A stretch of 64,000 nucleotides of DNA from Prevotella sp. (GCA_017619755.1 JAFZRU010000017.1:221720-285719), one strand, 5' to 3'. Positions 36,364 to 45,147 are shown, numbered from the stretch's first letter. Numbers and translations are program-made. Notes: generated by a model from the sequence alone, not told the origin.

Positions 36364-36944
36364 ACTATATGAAAATACTGACCAATGGACTGGTCAAGGA
36401 GAACCCCATCTTCGTGTTATTGCTCGGCATGTGCCCCACGCTGGCCACCACCACGTCGGCCATCAACGGCCTCTCTATGGGACTGGCCACTATGTTCGTG
36501 CTCATCTGCTCCAACATCGTCATCTCGTGCATCAAGAGCATCACACCTGACAAGGTGCGCATTCCCGTCTTCATCGTCGTCATCGCATCCTTCGTCACCA
36601 TCCTGCAACTCTGCATCAAGGCTTACCTACCGGCGGTGGATGCAGCCCTCGGACTGTTCATACCGCTCATCGTGGTCAACTGCATCATCCTCGGCAGGGC
36701 GGAGGCATTTGCCTGCAAGAACAACCCCGTGGCGAGCCTGTTCGACGGCATCGGCATCGGACTGGGCTTCACCTTCGCACTCACGCTCCTCGGCATGGTG
36801 CGCGAACTGCTCGGGGCGGGCTCGCTCTTCGGCTTCGTGCTGCTGCCGGAGGTGTGCAACATCCTCGTCTTCGTGCTGCCTCCGGGCGCCTTCATCACTC
36901 TGGGATACATCATTGCCATCGTCAACAAACTTAAGAAAGCATAA
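36360..36944 (+). CDS. rnfE: Rnf complex subunit RnfE
   Basis: The 194-residue membrane protein has about six helices and family landmarks [20 protein letters not shown] and [15 protein letters not shown]. Together with RnfA it forms the inverted-repeat core of the ion channel of the complex. Confidence 0.95.
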   Translation: MNYMKILTNGLVKENPIFVLLLGMCPTLATTTSAINGLSMGLATMFVLICSNIVISCIKSITPDKVRIPVFIVVIASFVTILQLCIKAYLPAVDAALGLFIPLIVVNCIILGRAEAFACKNNPVASLFDGIGIGLGFTFALTLLGMVRELLGAGSLFGFVLLPEVCNILVFVLPPGAFITLGYIIAIVNKLKKA

Positions 36945-36947
36945 GCC

Positions 36948-37550
36948 ATGGAATATATCTTGATTTTCGTCTCGGCCATCTTCGTCAACAACATCGTCCT
37001 GTCGCAATTCCTTGGGATTTGCCCCTTCCTCGGAGTTTCCAAGAAGGTGGACACGGCGCTCGGCATGGGCGGGGCGGTGGCTTTCGTCATGACATTGGCC
37101 ACCATCGTCACGTTCCTCGTGCAGAAATACATCCTCGAACCCATGGGGCTGCAATACCTGCAGACATTGGCGTTCATCCTCGTCATCGCATCGCTCGTGC
37201 AGATGGTGGAGATCATCCTCAAGAAGGTGTCGCCAACGCTCTACCAGGCACTCGGCATCTTCCTGCCGCTCATCACCACCAACTGTGCCGTGCTCGGTGT
37301 GGCCATCCTGGTCATACAGAAGGATTTCAACCTGCTGCAGGCGGTTGTCTATGCCTTTTCCACGGCCATCGGCTTCGCTCTCGCACTCACCGTCTTCGCA
37401 GGACTGCGCGAGCAACTCTCTCTCGTGAAGATACCCAAGGGCATGAGCGGAATGGCCATCGTGCTTGTCACGGCCGGACTCCTCAGCCTCGCCTTCATGG
37501 GATTCTCCGGCGTTGACAACGGACTGAAACAACTATTCGGACTGGAATAA
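36948..37550 (+). CDS. rnfA: Rnf complex subunit RnfA
   Basis: The 200-residue membrane protein is homologous to RnfE but in opposite orientation. The landmarks are NNIVLSQFLGICPFLGVS near the start and LITTNCAVLGVAI in the centre. It completes the set B-C-D-G-E-A. Energy is conserved as an ion gradient while ferredoxin reduces NAD+. Confidence 0.95.
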   Translation: MEYILIFVSAIFVNNIVLSQFLGICPFLGVSKKVDTALGMGGAVAFVMTLATIVTFLVQKYILEPMGLQYLQTLAFILVIASLVQMVEIILKKVSPTLYQALGIFLPLITTNCAVLGVAILVIQKDFNLLQAVVYAFSTAIGFALALTVFAGLREQLSLVKIPKGMSGMAIVLVTAGLLSLAFMGFSGVDNGLKQLFGLE

Positions 37551-37565
37551 AAACAACATAGCATC

Positions 37566-38603
37566 ATGAAAAAAACTATCCTCGTCACGGGTGGAACGGG
37601 CTTCATTGGCTCGCACACCACCGTGGAACTGCAACAGGCGGGCTACGACGTCGTCATCGTGGACAACCTCTCCAACTCGAAAATCGAGGTGGTAGATGGC
37701 ATAGAGAAAATCACCGGCATCAGACCCGCTTTCGAGAAAGTCGATTGCTGCGACTTAGAGGGGCTGCGAGCCGTCTTCACCAAATACCCGGGCATCTGCG
37801 GCATCATTCACTTCGCTGCCAGCAAAGCGGTGGGGGAGAGCGTGGAGAAACCGCTGCTCTACTACCGCAACAACATCAACAGCCTCATCAACCTCCTCGA
37901 ACTCATGCCGCAGTTCAACGTCAAGGGCATCATCTTCTCATCCAGCTGCACCGTCTATGGACAGCCTTCCAAGGAGAACCTCCCCGTCACGGAGAACGCA
38001 CCCATCCAGAAGGCGCTCAGCCCATACGGAAACACCAAGCAAATCAATGAGGAGATCATCCAGGACTACATCCATTCAGGAGCCAACATCAAGTCGGTCA
38101 TCCTCCGCTACTTCAACCCCATCGGTGCGCATCCCTCGGCTCTCATAGGTGAATTGCCCCTCGGTGTGCCGATGAACCTCATCCCCTTCGTCACGCAGAC
38201 GGCCATCGGCATCCGCAAGGAACTCAAGGTCTTCGGCAACGACTATAACACGCCCGACGGCACATGCATCCGCGATTACATCTACGTAGTGGATTTGGCA
38301 AAGGCGCACGTCGCCGCCATGACCCGCGTGTTGGAGCAGGAAACCGACCTCGTGGAAGTGTTCAACATCGGCACCGGCCGCGGCCTCTCCACCCTCGAAG
38401 TGGTCCAGGGCTTCGAAAAGGCCACGGGCGTGAAACTCAACTGGGCCTTCGCTCCGCGCCGTGAGGGCGACATCGAGAAGGTCTGGGGCAATGTCGATAA
38501 GGCCAACAAGGTGCTTGGATGGAAGGCCGACACACCCATCGAGGACGTCCTCGCCTCCGCATGGAAATGGCAGGTGAAACTCAGGGACGACGGCGTCATG
38601 TAG
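37566..38603 (+). CDS. galE: UDP-glucose 4-epimerase
   Basis: The 345-residue short-chain dehydrogenase/reductase-type enzyme interconverts UDP-glucose and UDP-galactose. It shows the NAD motif VTGGTGFIGSHT, the catalytic Ser/Tyr region SSSCTVYGQP and YGNTKQINE, and RYFNPIGAHPS. It starts 15 bp after rnfA and may be co-transcribed. It ends with TAG. The last 28 bases are partly duplicated just downstream. Confidence 0.95.
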   Translation: MKKTILVTGGTGFIGSHTTVELQQAGYDVVIVDNLSNSKIEVVDGIEKITGIRPAFEKVDCCDLEGLRAVFTKYPGICGIIHFAASKAVGESVEKPLLYYRNNINSLINLLELMPQFNVKGIIFSSSCTVYGQPSKENLPVTENAPIQKALSPYGNTKQINEEIIQDYIHSGANIKSVILRYFNPIGAHPSALIGELPLGVPMNLIPFVTQTAIGIRKELKVFGNDYNTPDGTCIRDYIYVVDLAKAHVAAMTRVLEQETDLVEVFNIGTGRGLSTLEVVQGFEKATGVKLNWAFAPRREGDIEKVWGNVDKANKVLGWKADTPIEDVLASAWKWQVKLRDDGVM

Positions 38604-38640
38604 CCACAACAATAGAAACTCAGAGACGGCGTCATATAGC
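38577..38640 (+). repeat. Tandem partial duplication of the galE 3' end
   Basis: Positions 38577-38604 (AAACTCAGGGACGACGGCGT and the following bases to the TAG) recur at 38616-38640 with a 3-base deletion and two substitutions, including the in-frame-looking TAG. The spacer is 11 bp. The copy is non-coding. Confidence 0.8.
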
Positions 38641-38693
38641 GCCATTTTCAAAAGAAACAACACAGTTATTCGGTCTCAACTACTACAATTCCA

Positions 38694-38725
38694 CCTCCCG
38701 CACCCACCGGTGCGGGAGGCTTTCA
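38694..38725 (+). terminator. Terminator after galE
   Basis: A perfect 11-bp stem (38694-38704 with 38709-38719) with loop CACC is followed by CTTTCATTTT. Confidence 0.8.
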
Positions 38726-38775
38726 TTTTCAAAAATTGTAACAACTCAGTCGTCATTCAAATGAGTGCGACGCTC

Positions 38776-38876
38776 GGTCGGATTTGCAATCCGACCGCAT
38801 TGAATATAAGCATTTGTAATGCGATTTTCGGATTAAAAATCCTGATATTCAAAACATCGGGATTACAAATCCCGAT
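38776..38876. repeat. Cluster of short intergenic hairpins
   Basis: GGTCGGAT/ATCCGACC (38776-38796) and ATCGGGATT/AATCCCGAT (38856-38876) flank a GCATTTGTAATGC palindrome. This family of xxGGATTxxxAATCCxx palindromes appears as an array in a 400-bp gap with no gene. Confidence 0.65.
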
Positions 38877-38939
38877 AAGCATTAGTATGACTGAGATGTT
38901 ACCAAAAATTACTTCATCCCCCAAAAAACATTCTCTTCA

Positions 38940-38971
38940 CTTGCATCATCCAAAAATATTCCCTAACTTTG
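38940..38971 (+). promoter_or_regulatory. Promoter of the small orphan gene
   Basis: CTTG (38940-38943), 20 bp, then TAACTTTG (38964-38971), 38 bp before the start. Confidence 0.55.
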
Positions 38972-39009
38972 CACAAAATATAGCATCCACCAAATAATCC
39001 CCGTTTCCT

Positions 39010-39435
39010 ATGGAAAAAGACAAGAGACTCCCTTACGCAAAACCCCTCATGAGAATTGAGGAGTTCCAACCTAATGAGTATGCAAGGGTTTGTGGTGATG
39101 ATGAATTAAAAGTGGTGTATGATGATGGCACACAGTTTACTTCTATTTTTTGGGATTACAATGATAATGGAGTGATAGACACCAATGCGGATCATCAGGA
39201 ACTTTATGAGTATTCGGCTTTCCCATCACCCCTTCTTGTTAATTTAGCTGTTAGCAAATCAGAAGGATTTCTTTTAGAAGACTTATCATTTGTTAACCAG
39301 GCTAATAGGGGCTTGTTATTCTATTCGCCAATTAGTTCCTCATCGAAGCAGAAAGTAGTCTATGCCGTCCGTTCCACAGATGGCAACGACTATTTCTTTA
39401 AATCAAAACCTTCACTGAAAAAGGCTCATTCTTAA
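39010..39435 (+). CDS. Small orphan protein with an EEFQPNEY-type N terminus
   Basis: The 141-residue protein has no signal peptide or membrane helix. It opens with KPLMRIEEFQPNEYARVCGD. I recall this pattern (aromatic/KP, EEF-PNEY, then a Cys) from short uncharacterised Prevotella and Bacteroides proteins; no function is known to me. Its AT content and codon use (many TTT, TTA, GAT) differ clearly from neighbours, suggesting recent acquisition. It is a single gene between palindromic repeat tracts with its own promoter. Confidence 0.65.
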   Translation: MEKDKRLPYAKPLMRIEEFQPNEYARVCGDDELKVVYDDGTQFTSIFWDYNDNGVIDTNADHQELYEYSAFPSPLLVNLAVSKSEGFLLEDLSFVNQANRGLLFYSPISSSSKQKVVYAVRSTDGNDYFFKSKPSLKKAHS

Positions 39436-39746
39436 TACCTCTTTTAAGAATCTCGTCATTATTGTAGGTCCTCCCCAGTGTTCCCGCGCCTCAGTGACTC
39501 CTCCCTTCCTCATGCTGCGATAGCATCGCAGCAGCTCTCTATTATAATAAGGTTTAGGAGGCCTTTGAAAGATTTGGGGACCGAAATCCCGTTATCCCGT
39601 CATTTCGTAATAACGTTATTCCGATATTCCGCCATCCCTCCATCCCTCCATCCCGCAAACAACCCCTTATTATAATTAATAATTATCAATCATTATCTAT
39701 TATTTTAGTTAAAATTCCTTTCTTTCCCCGAAATAATTAACATTTT
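39436..39746. other. Non-coding gap with hairpin and simple repeats
   Basis: No gene is visible. A hairpin GCTGCGAT/ATCGCAGC (39514-39532) is followed by a tract built of CGTTATTCC/ATCCCG units (about 39584-39655), then AT-rich sequence up to the promoter. A related tract lies at about 45200-45265. Confidence 0.55.
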
Positions 39747-39779
39747 ATTGTTAAGGCATTAATATTTGTCTTATCTTTG
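39747..39779 (+). promoter_or_regulatory. Promoter directly abutting the kinase start (leaderless candidate)
   Basis: ATTG (39747-39750), 21 bp, then TATCTTTG (39772-39779). The ATG is at 39784, so transcription should begin at or within a few bases of the start codon. Confidence 0.6.
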
Positions 39780-39783
39780 CGGT

Positions 39784-41298
39784 ATGAAAAAGAAGACGAT
39801 ATGGGCTGTAGCCACCATCATGGGGCTTTCGTTTCTTGCTCTGCTCTTCCTCCAGTTGAAATACATCGACGAGATGGTGAGCATGAAGAAAGAGCAGTTC
39901 GACGAGTCGGTGACTCGCTCGCTCGACCAGGTGTCTCGCAACTTGGAGCTCAACGAAACATTGCGCTTCTTGGAGAGTGACGTGGACGCCGGCAAGCGTA
40001 CGCGTGTGGCGAGCGACACGACGATGAGCGCCGTGGGCGACTATGCATCGGGAGGGGAGTACTACTCCTTCGAGGCAAAGGTGAGCGAGCATAAGCCTGG
40101 AACCGTGCCCAAGTTGCTCATTGTCAGGAGCGACAAGAGCACGCTCTCCAAGTCGAACAAGTCGATGCAGGAAATCCTGCGCAACCGATACGTCTATCAG
40201 AAAGCCCTGCTCGACCGCGTGGTGATGAGCATTCTCTACTCCGCCTCGGAGAAACCCTTGGAGGAGCGCGTCAACTTCCGCTTGCTGGACCGCGAGTTGC
40301 AGGCCGAGTTGAAGAACAACGGCATCGACATCCCCTTCCATTTCACCGTGGAGACCAAGGAGGGCCGTGAGGTCTATCGCTGCTCCGACTACGACGAGGA
40401 GGGTGAGGAATACACCTACTCCCAGGTGCTTTATCGCAACGACCCCGCCAACAAGACCGGCATCGTGAAGATACACTTCCCGCTGATGAACAAGTACATC
40501 TTCCGCAGCATACGTTTCATGGTGCCGTCCATCGTCTTCACCGTCATCCTGCTCATCACGTTCATCTTCACCATCGTTGTCGTGTTCAGGCAGAAGAAAT
40601 ACTCGGAAATCAAGAACGATTTCATCAACAACATGACGCACGAACTGAAGACGCCCATCTCCAGCATCTCCCTCGCCTCGCAGATGCTCAACGACCAGTC
40701 GCTCACCAAGAGTCCGGCCATGATGAGCCACATCGGGACGGCCATACAGGAGGAGTCCAAGCGCCTCAAGTTCCTCGTGGACCGCGTGCTGCAGATGTCC
40801 ATGTTCGACAAGCACGACGCCATCTTCAAGAAAAAGGAACTCGACCTCAACGAGATGATGGAGAACGTGGCACACACCTTCACCCTCAGGGTGGAGCATA
40901 CGGGAGGGAAAATCATGACGGAGGTGGGAGCCGTGGACTCCACCATCTTCGTGGACGAGACGCACTTCCAAAACGTCATCTTCAACCTCCTCGACAACGC
41001 CATCAAGTACAAGAAGCCCGACCAGCCCGTCAACCTCATCCTGCGCACATAGAACAGCGGCGACCGGGTGTGCATGTCAATCAAGGACGACGGCATAGGC
41101 ATCAAGAAGGAGAACGTGAAGAAAATCTTCGAGAAATTCTACCGTGTGCACACTGGAAACGTGCATGATGTCAAGGGCTTCGGACTGGGCCTCGCCTACG
41201 TGAAGAACATTGTCGAGTCGCACAAGGGCGACATCAAGGTGGAAAGCGAATACGGAAAAGGAACCACATTCACCATATCATTACCAATCATTAAATAA
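39784..41298 (+). pseudogene. rprX: RprX-type sensor histidine kinase interrupted by an in-frame amber codon
   Basis: The full frame would encode 504 residues: helix 1 (about 5-24), a periplasmic sensor region, helix 2 (about 245-267), a dimerisation domain with NNMTHELKTPISS, and the N box NLLDNAIKYKK. TAG 41050-41052 (codon 423) then interrupts the frame. The same frame continues with [31 protein letters not shown] and GFGLGLAYV, all classic ATPase motifs. The last 81 codons are therefore cut off, which should kill ATP binding unless read through. A single base change (TGG to TAG, or CAG/GAG to TAG) explains it. A sequencing error cannot be excluded. The response regulator gene follows 10 bases later and is intact. 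Confidence 0.85.
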
Positions 41299-41308
41299 AA
41301 TAAGCTTT

Positions 41309-42007
41309 ATGGAAGAAAAACTGAAAATTCTATTGTGCGAAGACGAGGAGAACCTCGGTATGCTGCTTCGCGAATACTTGCAGGCAAAGGGGTATATGGC
41401 AGAACTCTGTCTCGACGGAGAGGCCGGCTACCGCGAGTTCCTCAGAAGCAAGTACGACATCTGTGTGCTCGACGTTATGATGCCGAAGAAGGACGGCTTC
41501 ACCCTGGCACAGGAAATCAGGCAGTCCAACGCTGACGTGCCCATCATTTTCCTCACCGCCAAGCAACTCAAGGACGACATCCTCGAAGGTTTCAAGATCG
41601 GAGCCGACGACTACATCACCAAACCCTTCTCCATGGAGGAACTTGTCTTCCGTATTGAAGCCATCCTCAGAAGGGTCAAAGGCAAGAAGAGCAAGGAGTC
41701 CACACTCTATAACATCGGAGATTTCGTCTTCGATACGCAAAAGCAGCTCCTCACCATCGGGGAGAAGCAGACGAAGCTCACCACCAAGGAGAACGAACTG
41801 CTCGCACTGCTGTGCGCCCACGCCAACGAGATCCTCCAGCGCGACTTCGCCTTGAAGACCATCTGGATTGACGACAACTACTTCAACGCTCGCTCCATGG
41901 ACGTCTATATCACCAAGCTGCGCAAGCACCTCAAGGACGACCCGAAAATCGAGATCATCAACATCCACGGCAAGGGTTACAAACTCATCACGCCGGAGGA
42001 GGAGTAA
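41309..42007 (+). CDS. rprY: RprY-type response regulator, OmpR family
   Basis: The 232-residue DNA-binding regulator has a receiver domain (about 5-120) with acidic pocket CEDEE and phospho-acceptor Asp55 in CVLDVMMPKKDG, followed by a winged-helix OmpR/PhoB effector domain ending in LRKHLKDDPKIEIINIHGKG. It pairs with the upstream RprX-type kinase. ATG 41309 fits the family start; a longer open frame upstream runs into the kinase gene. Confidence 0.93.
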   Translation: MEEKLKILLCEDEENLGMLLREYLQAKGYMAELCLDGEAGYREFLRSKYDICVLDVMMPKKDGFTLAQEIRQSNADVPIIFLTAKQLKDDILEGFKIGADDYITKPFSMEELVFRIEAILRRVKGKKSKESTLYNIGDFVFDTQKQLLTIGEKQTKLTTKENELLALLCAHANEILQRDFALKTIWIDDNYFNARSMDVYITKLRKHLKDDPKIEIINIHGKGYKLITPEEE

Positions 42008-42010
42008 AAG

Positions 42011-42193
42011 TCAGTATTTGCCGTCGCGACGGGCTCCCGAAACATAGAGCACGACGCCCGACACCACCAGCACCCCACAGGCGATGAGATACCAGTTGTG
42101 GTTCACCATCCCTGTGGGGTAGCCGGTTCCAAGAAGCACGACACCGAGCACCTGAAGCGTCACACCCGTGCGTGACATCCATCGTTTTCTCAT
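42011..42193 (-). CDS. Small two-helix membrane protein
   Basis: The 60-residue protein starts MRKRWMSRTGVTLQ and has two hydrophobic segments, VLGVVLLGTGYPTG and WYLIACGVLVVSGVVLYV, ending in a positive GARRDGKY. I do not recognise a function, but the composition and length are typical of conserved small Bacteroidetes membrane proteins. It is convergent with rprY and its stop lies 4 bases past that gene. Confidence 0.6.
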   Translation of the reverse strand: MRKRWMSRTGVTLQVLGVVLLGTGYPTGMVNHNWYLIACGVLVVSGVVLYVSGARRDGKY

Positions 42194-42312
42194 TTTTGCT
42201 GCTTTTTTATGGAAAGGTACGAAAAAGCCCTCCGAAAGCACGGTCAATCCGCCCGGGAAGCACGCTTTTGACGCCCCTTTTCCCTTTTGAACAGCAAAAA
42301 TAGCGAAAATAT

Positions 42313-42343
42313 TTTGTCAGGTGAAGAAAAAGCAGTAATTTTG
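42313..42343 (+). promoter_or_regulatory. Promoter of the rpsF-rpsR-rplI operon
   Basis: TTTG (42313-42316), 19 bp, then TAATTTTG (42336-42343), 45 bp before rpsF. This is a full consensus. Confidence 0.75.
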
Positions 42344-42387
42344 CACCGCATTTTTGCAAAACAACATTTTTATCACATTATTTTCAC

Positions 42388-42744
42388 ATGAATCAATACG
42401 AAACCGTTTTCATTTTGACTCCCGTTTTGTCTGATGAACAGATGAAGGAAACGGTCGCTAAATTCAAGAAAATCCTTACCGACAAAGGTGCGGAAATCGT
42501 GAATGAAGAGGCCTGGGGAAGATTGAAACTGGCTTATCCCATCCAAAAGAAGTCGTCGGGATTCTATGTCCTCATCGAGTTCAAGGCTGAGCCAGAAGTT
42601 ATCAAAACACTCGAAACCGGCTACCGCCGCGACGAGAAAGTCATCCGCTTCATGACTGTCAAGCTCGACAAGTATGCTGCGCAGTATGCTGAGAAAAGAC
42701 GTATCAAATTAGGTAAAAAAGAAGAGGAAAAAGAGGAGGCATGA
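42388..42744 (+). CDS. rpsF: 30S ribosomal protein bS6
   Basis: The 118-residue protein has the standard start [18 protein letters not shown] and an EEEKEEA tail. It binds 16S rRNA with bS18 at the platform of the small subunit. It heads the operon rpsF-rpsR-rplI, as in most bacteria. Confidence 0.97.
   Translation: MNQYETVFILTPVLSDEQMKETVAKFKKILTDKGAEIVNEEAWGRLKLAYPIQKKSSGFYVLIEFKAEPEVIKTLETGYRRDEKVIRFMTVKLDKYAAQYAEKRRIKLGKKEEEKEEA
42734..42739 (+). promoter_or_regulatory. Strong Shine-Dalgarno sequence of rpsR
   Basis: AGGAGG lies 7 nt before ATG 42747 and inside the end of rpsF. Bacteroidetes genes rarely carry such sites. It decides the start in favour of 42747 over ATG 42741, which is only one base away from the motif. 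Confidence 0.8.
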
Positions 42745-42746
42745 CC

Positions 42747-43016
42747 ATGGCAGAGAAAGATACTGAAATCCGTTACCTGACACCACCGTCGGTGGACACC
42801 AAGAAGAAAAAGTATTGCCGTTTCAAGAAGAGCGGCATCAAGTACATTGACTACAAGGATCCCGAGTTCCTCAAGAAATTCCTCAATGAGCAGGGTAAAA
42901 TCCTGCCTCGCAGAATCACCGGAACTTCTCTCAAGTACCAGCGCCGGGTGGCTACAGCCATCAAGAGGGCAAGGCAAATCGCTCTGCTCCCATACGTAAC
43001 CGATTTGATGAAATAA
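42747..43016 (+). CDS. rpsR: 30S ribosomal protein bS18
   Basis: The 89-residue protein contains [20 protein letters not shown], then [20 protein letters not shown] and [16 protein letters not shown], all near-identical to Bacteroides bS18. Together with bS21 and bS6 it forms the pocket that holds the 3' end of 16S rRNA in this phylum. The start was chosen by the Shine-Dalgarno spacing and family length; a start two codons earlier overlaps the rpsF stop. Confidence 0.95.
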   Translation: MAEKDTEIRYLTPPSVDTKKKKYCRFKKSGIKYIDYKDPEFLKKFLNEQGKILPRRITGTSLKYQRRVATAIKRARQIALLPYVTDLMK

Positions 43017-43019
43017 AAT

Positions 43020-43025
43020 AGGAGG
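43020..43025 (+). promoter_or_regulatory. Strong Shine-Dalgarno sequence of rplI
   Basis: AGGAGG lies 7 nt before ATG 43033, the same spacing as for rpsR. Confidence 0.8.
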
Positions 43026-43032
43026 ACAAGGC

Positions 43033-43596
43033 ATGAAAATCATTCTGAAAGAAGACATCATCGGTCTGGGATACAAAAACGACGTGGTGGAGGTGAAACC
43101 GGGATACGGACGCAACTACCTCATTCCCAAGAAAAAGGGCGTCATCGCCTCTCCCTCTGCTCTTAAGCAGCTTGAGGAGGACAAGCGCCAGCAGGCTCAC
43201 AAAATCGAGGCTCAGAAGGCTGCTGCACAGAAACGTGCCAACCAACTCGATGGCATTGTCATCGAGGTGGCTGCCAAGGTAAGCTCCAACGGCGTGCTTT
43301 ACGGTTCTGTCAACAAGAACACCGTGGTGGAGGAGTTGGCAAAGAAAGGCATCGAGGTGGACCGCCGCATCATCACCATGCGCGACATCAAGGCCGTAGG
43401 CGAATACGAGGCCACCGTGCACTTCTACAAGGACGTGGAGGTGAAACTGCCCATCAAGGTGGTGGCAGAGAACCCCGAGGAGATGGCTCCCGCCGAGGCT
43501 GCACCTGAAGATCCCGCCGAGGAGGCTGCTCCTGCAGAGTCCGTGGAGGAGGATTTCGACGCTCCCGAAGAGGAGGAAGAGCCGTCAGCAGAATAA
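43033..43596 (+). CDS. rplI: 50S ribosomal protein bL9 with acidic C-terminal extension
   Basis: The 187-residue protein has the N-terminal domain MKIILKEDIIGLGYKNDVVE with GYGRNYLIPKKKGV, a long connecting helix and a C-terminal domain to about residue 150. An added acidic tail of about 35 residues (Pro, Ala, Glu) follows, longer than the common 147-150 residue bL9. It is the last gene of the operon. Confidence 0.96.
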   Translation: MKIILKEDIIGLGYKNDVVEVKPGYGRNYLIPKKKGVIASPSALKQLEEDKRQQAHKIEAQKAAAQKRANQLDGIVIEVAAKVSSNGVLYGSVNKNTVVEELAKKGIEVDRRIITMRDIKAVGEYEATVHFYKDVEVKLPIKVVAENPEEMAPAEAAPEDPAEEAAPAESVEEDFDAPEEEEEPSAE

Positions 43597-43648
43597 CGAA
43601 CGACACCGCCTCGAAAATTTCTCATAACGACGGGGCGGCAATCATACA

Positions 43649-43678
43649 GGGCGGGGATGCCGAACGGCGTTCCCGCTC
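43649..43678 (+). terminator. Hairpin after rplI (weak terminator)
   Basis: GGGCGGGGA (43649-43657) pairs with TTCCCGCTC (43670-43678), with an inner GCC/GGC. No good T run follows, so it may be a 3' end stabiliser rather than a terminator. Confidence 0.45.
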
Positions 43679-43731
43679 TTCGGCTCTATGAAAAAATCAT
43701 TCCACGGATGCAATAAAAACCACAAAAATAT

Positions 43732-43762
43732 TTTGCTAATTATCGGAATTGTCGTAACTTTG
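43732..43762 (+). promoter_or_regulatory. Promoter of infC-rpmI-rplT
   Basis: TTTG (43732-43735), 19 bp, then TAACTTTG (43755-43762), 24 bp before infC. This is a full consensus. Confidence 0.75.
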
Positions 43763-43786
43763 CAGCCGCTTATCAAAAACAGTTGA

Positions 43787-44497
43787 ATGAAGAACGACAA
43801 AAAGACCAACCAATACCGTGTGAATGAGCAAATTCGCGTGAGAGAGGTGCGCGTCGTCGGTGACGGCGGCTCCACTGTCATGCCAACACGCCAGGCCTTG
43901 GACATGGCCCGGCAGCAAGGGGTGGACCTCGTGGAGATCTCACCCAACGCCCAGCCGCCTGTCTGTCGCTTCATCGACTACTCAAAATTCCTCTACCAGC
44001 AGAAGAAGAGGGCCAAGGAGATGAAGGCCAAGCAGGTGAAGGTGGAGGTGAAGGAAATCAGGTTCGGACCTCAGACCGGAGACAACGACTACGCCTTCAA
44101 GCTCAAGCACGCCAAGGAGTTCCTGCTCGACGGCAACAAGGTGAGGGCATACGTCTTCTTCAGAGGCCGCTCCATCCTCTTCAAGGAGCAGGGAGAGGTG
44201 CTGCTTTTGCGCTTCGCCAACGACTTGGAGGAATACGGAAAGGTGGAGCAGCTGCCCCAGCTCGAAGGAAAGAAAATGGCCATCTTCATCGCTCCCAAGA
44301 AGGCTGGCGTGGCCAAGAAGAGCCAGCAGAAGATGGATCGTGAGCGCCGCGAGGCGGAGGCCAAGGAGGCTGCCAAGAACACTGCCGCCGAGGCAGAGGA
44401 GACAGAACCTGTGGGAGGTGGATTGCTCGCCAACGCCAAAATCAGCAGCGAGGCCCTGAAAAAACTCACAGAACAGAAAGAACAAGAGGGTGCGTAA
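43787..44497 (+). CDS. infC: Translation initiation factor IF-3
   Basis: The 236-residue factor binds the 30S subunit and controls start codon choice. The N-domain has [16 protein letters not shown] and [17 protein letters not shown], then a linker and the C-domain [20 protein letters not shown]. The C-terminal tail beyond about 185 is an added charged Ala/Glu/Lys extension. The start is ATG, not the unusual AUU used in E. coli. Confidence 0.97.
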   Translation: MKNDKKTNQYRVNEQIRVREVRVVGDGGSTVMPTRQALDMARQQGVDLVEISPNAQPPVCRFIDYSKFLYQQKKRAKEMKAKQVKVEVKEIRFGPQTGDNDYAFKLKHAKEFLLDGNKVRAYVFFRGRSILFKEQGEVLLLRFANDLEEYGKVEQLPQLEGKKMAIFIAPKKAGVAKKSQQKMDRERREAEAKEAAKNTAAEAEETEPVGGGLLANAKISSEALKKLTEQKEQEGA

Positions 44498-44552
44498 CGC
44501 CCGGTATATGCGTTGCCACCGTATAATAAATAACCATCAAATAAAAGAAAAA

Positions 44553-44750
44553 ATGCCAAAAGTAAAGACCAACTCCGGTGCGAAAAAGAGATTTCGCTTC
44601 ACCGGGACAGGTAAGATCAAGAGACATCACGCTTACCACAGTCACATTCTGACGAAGAAAACAAAGAAGCAAAAGCGTAATCTGGTGCACCAGGCCATCG
44701 TGGACCGCTCTAACCTCAAGCAAGTGAGAGACTTGCTGTGCTTGCGTTAA
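44553..44750 (+). CDS. rpmI: 50S ribosomal protein bL35
   Basis: The 65-residue basic protein starts [20 protein letters not shown], as in the family. An in-frame upstream start at 44490 overlaps the infC end and is not needed. It lies between infC and rplT as usual. Confidence 0.96.
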   Translation: MPKVKTNSGAKKRFRFTGTGKIKRHHAYHSHILTKKTKKQKRNLVHQAIVDRSNLKQVRDLLCLR

Positions 44751-44782
44751 CATTGAAGTCAAACATTTAAAAGGAAGAAACT

Positions 44783-45127
44783 ATGCCAAGATCAGTCAAT
44801 CACGTTGCTTCTAAAGCAAGAAGAACCAGAATCCTGAAGTTGACAAAGGGTTATTTTGGTGCCCGGAAGAATGTTTGGACCGTTGCCAAGAACACTTGGG
44901 AGAAAGGTCTCACCTACGCTTATCGCGACCGCAAAAACAAGAAGCGCACCTTCCGCGCTCTGTGGATCCAGCGTATCAACGCCGCCGCTCGCCTCAATGG
45001 TATGAGCTACTCACAGCTCATGGGCGCTCTCAACAAGGCCGGTGTGGAAATCAACCGCAAGGTGCTCGCCGACCTCGCCCTCAACAATCCCGAGGCCTTC
45101 AAGGCCATCGTGGAGAAAGTGAAGTAA
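44783..45127 (+). CDS. rplT: 50S ribosomal protein bL20
   Basis: The 114-residue protein starts [20 protein letters not shown] and carries [16 protein letters not shown] and [20 protein letters not shown]. It binds 23S rRNA early in assembly and in other bacteria represses this operon. A strong terminator follows. Confidence 0.97.
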   Translation: MPRSVNHVASKARRTRILKLTKGYFGARKNVWTVAKNTWEKGLTYAYRDRKNKKRTFRALWIQRINAAARLNGMSYSQLMGALNKAGVEINRKVLADLALNNPEAFKAIVEKVK

Positions 45128-45147
45128 ACACTGCTGCACACAACGAT

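Noticed and set aside
41050-41052. Genome-wide recoding of TAG
   Set aside because: TAG ends galE, the EEP gene and the sugar transporter at sensible places, so it is a normal stop here.
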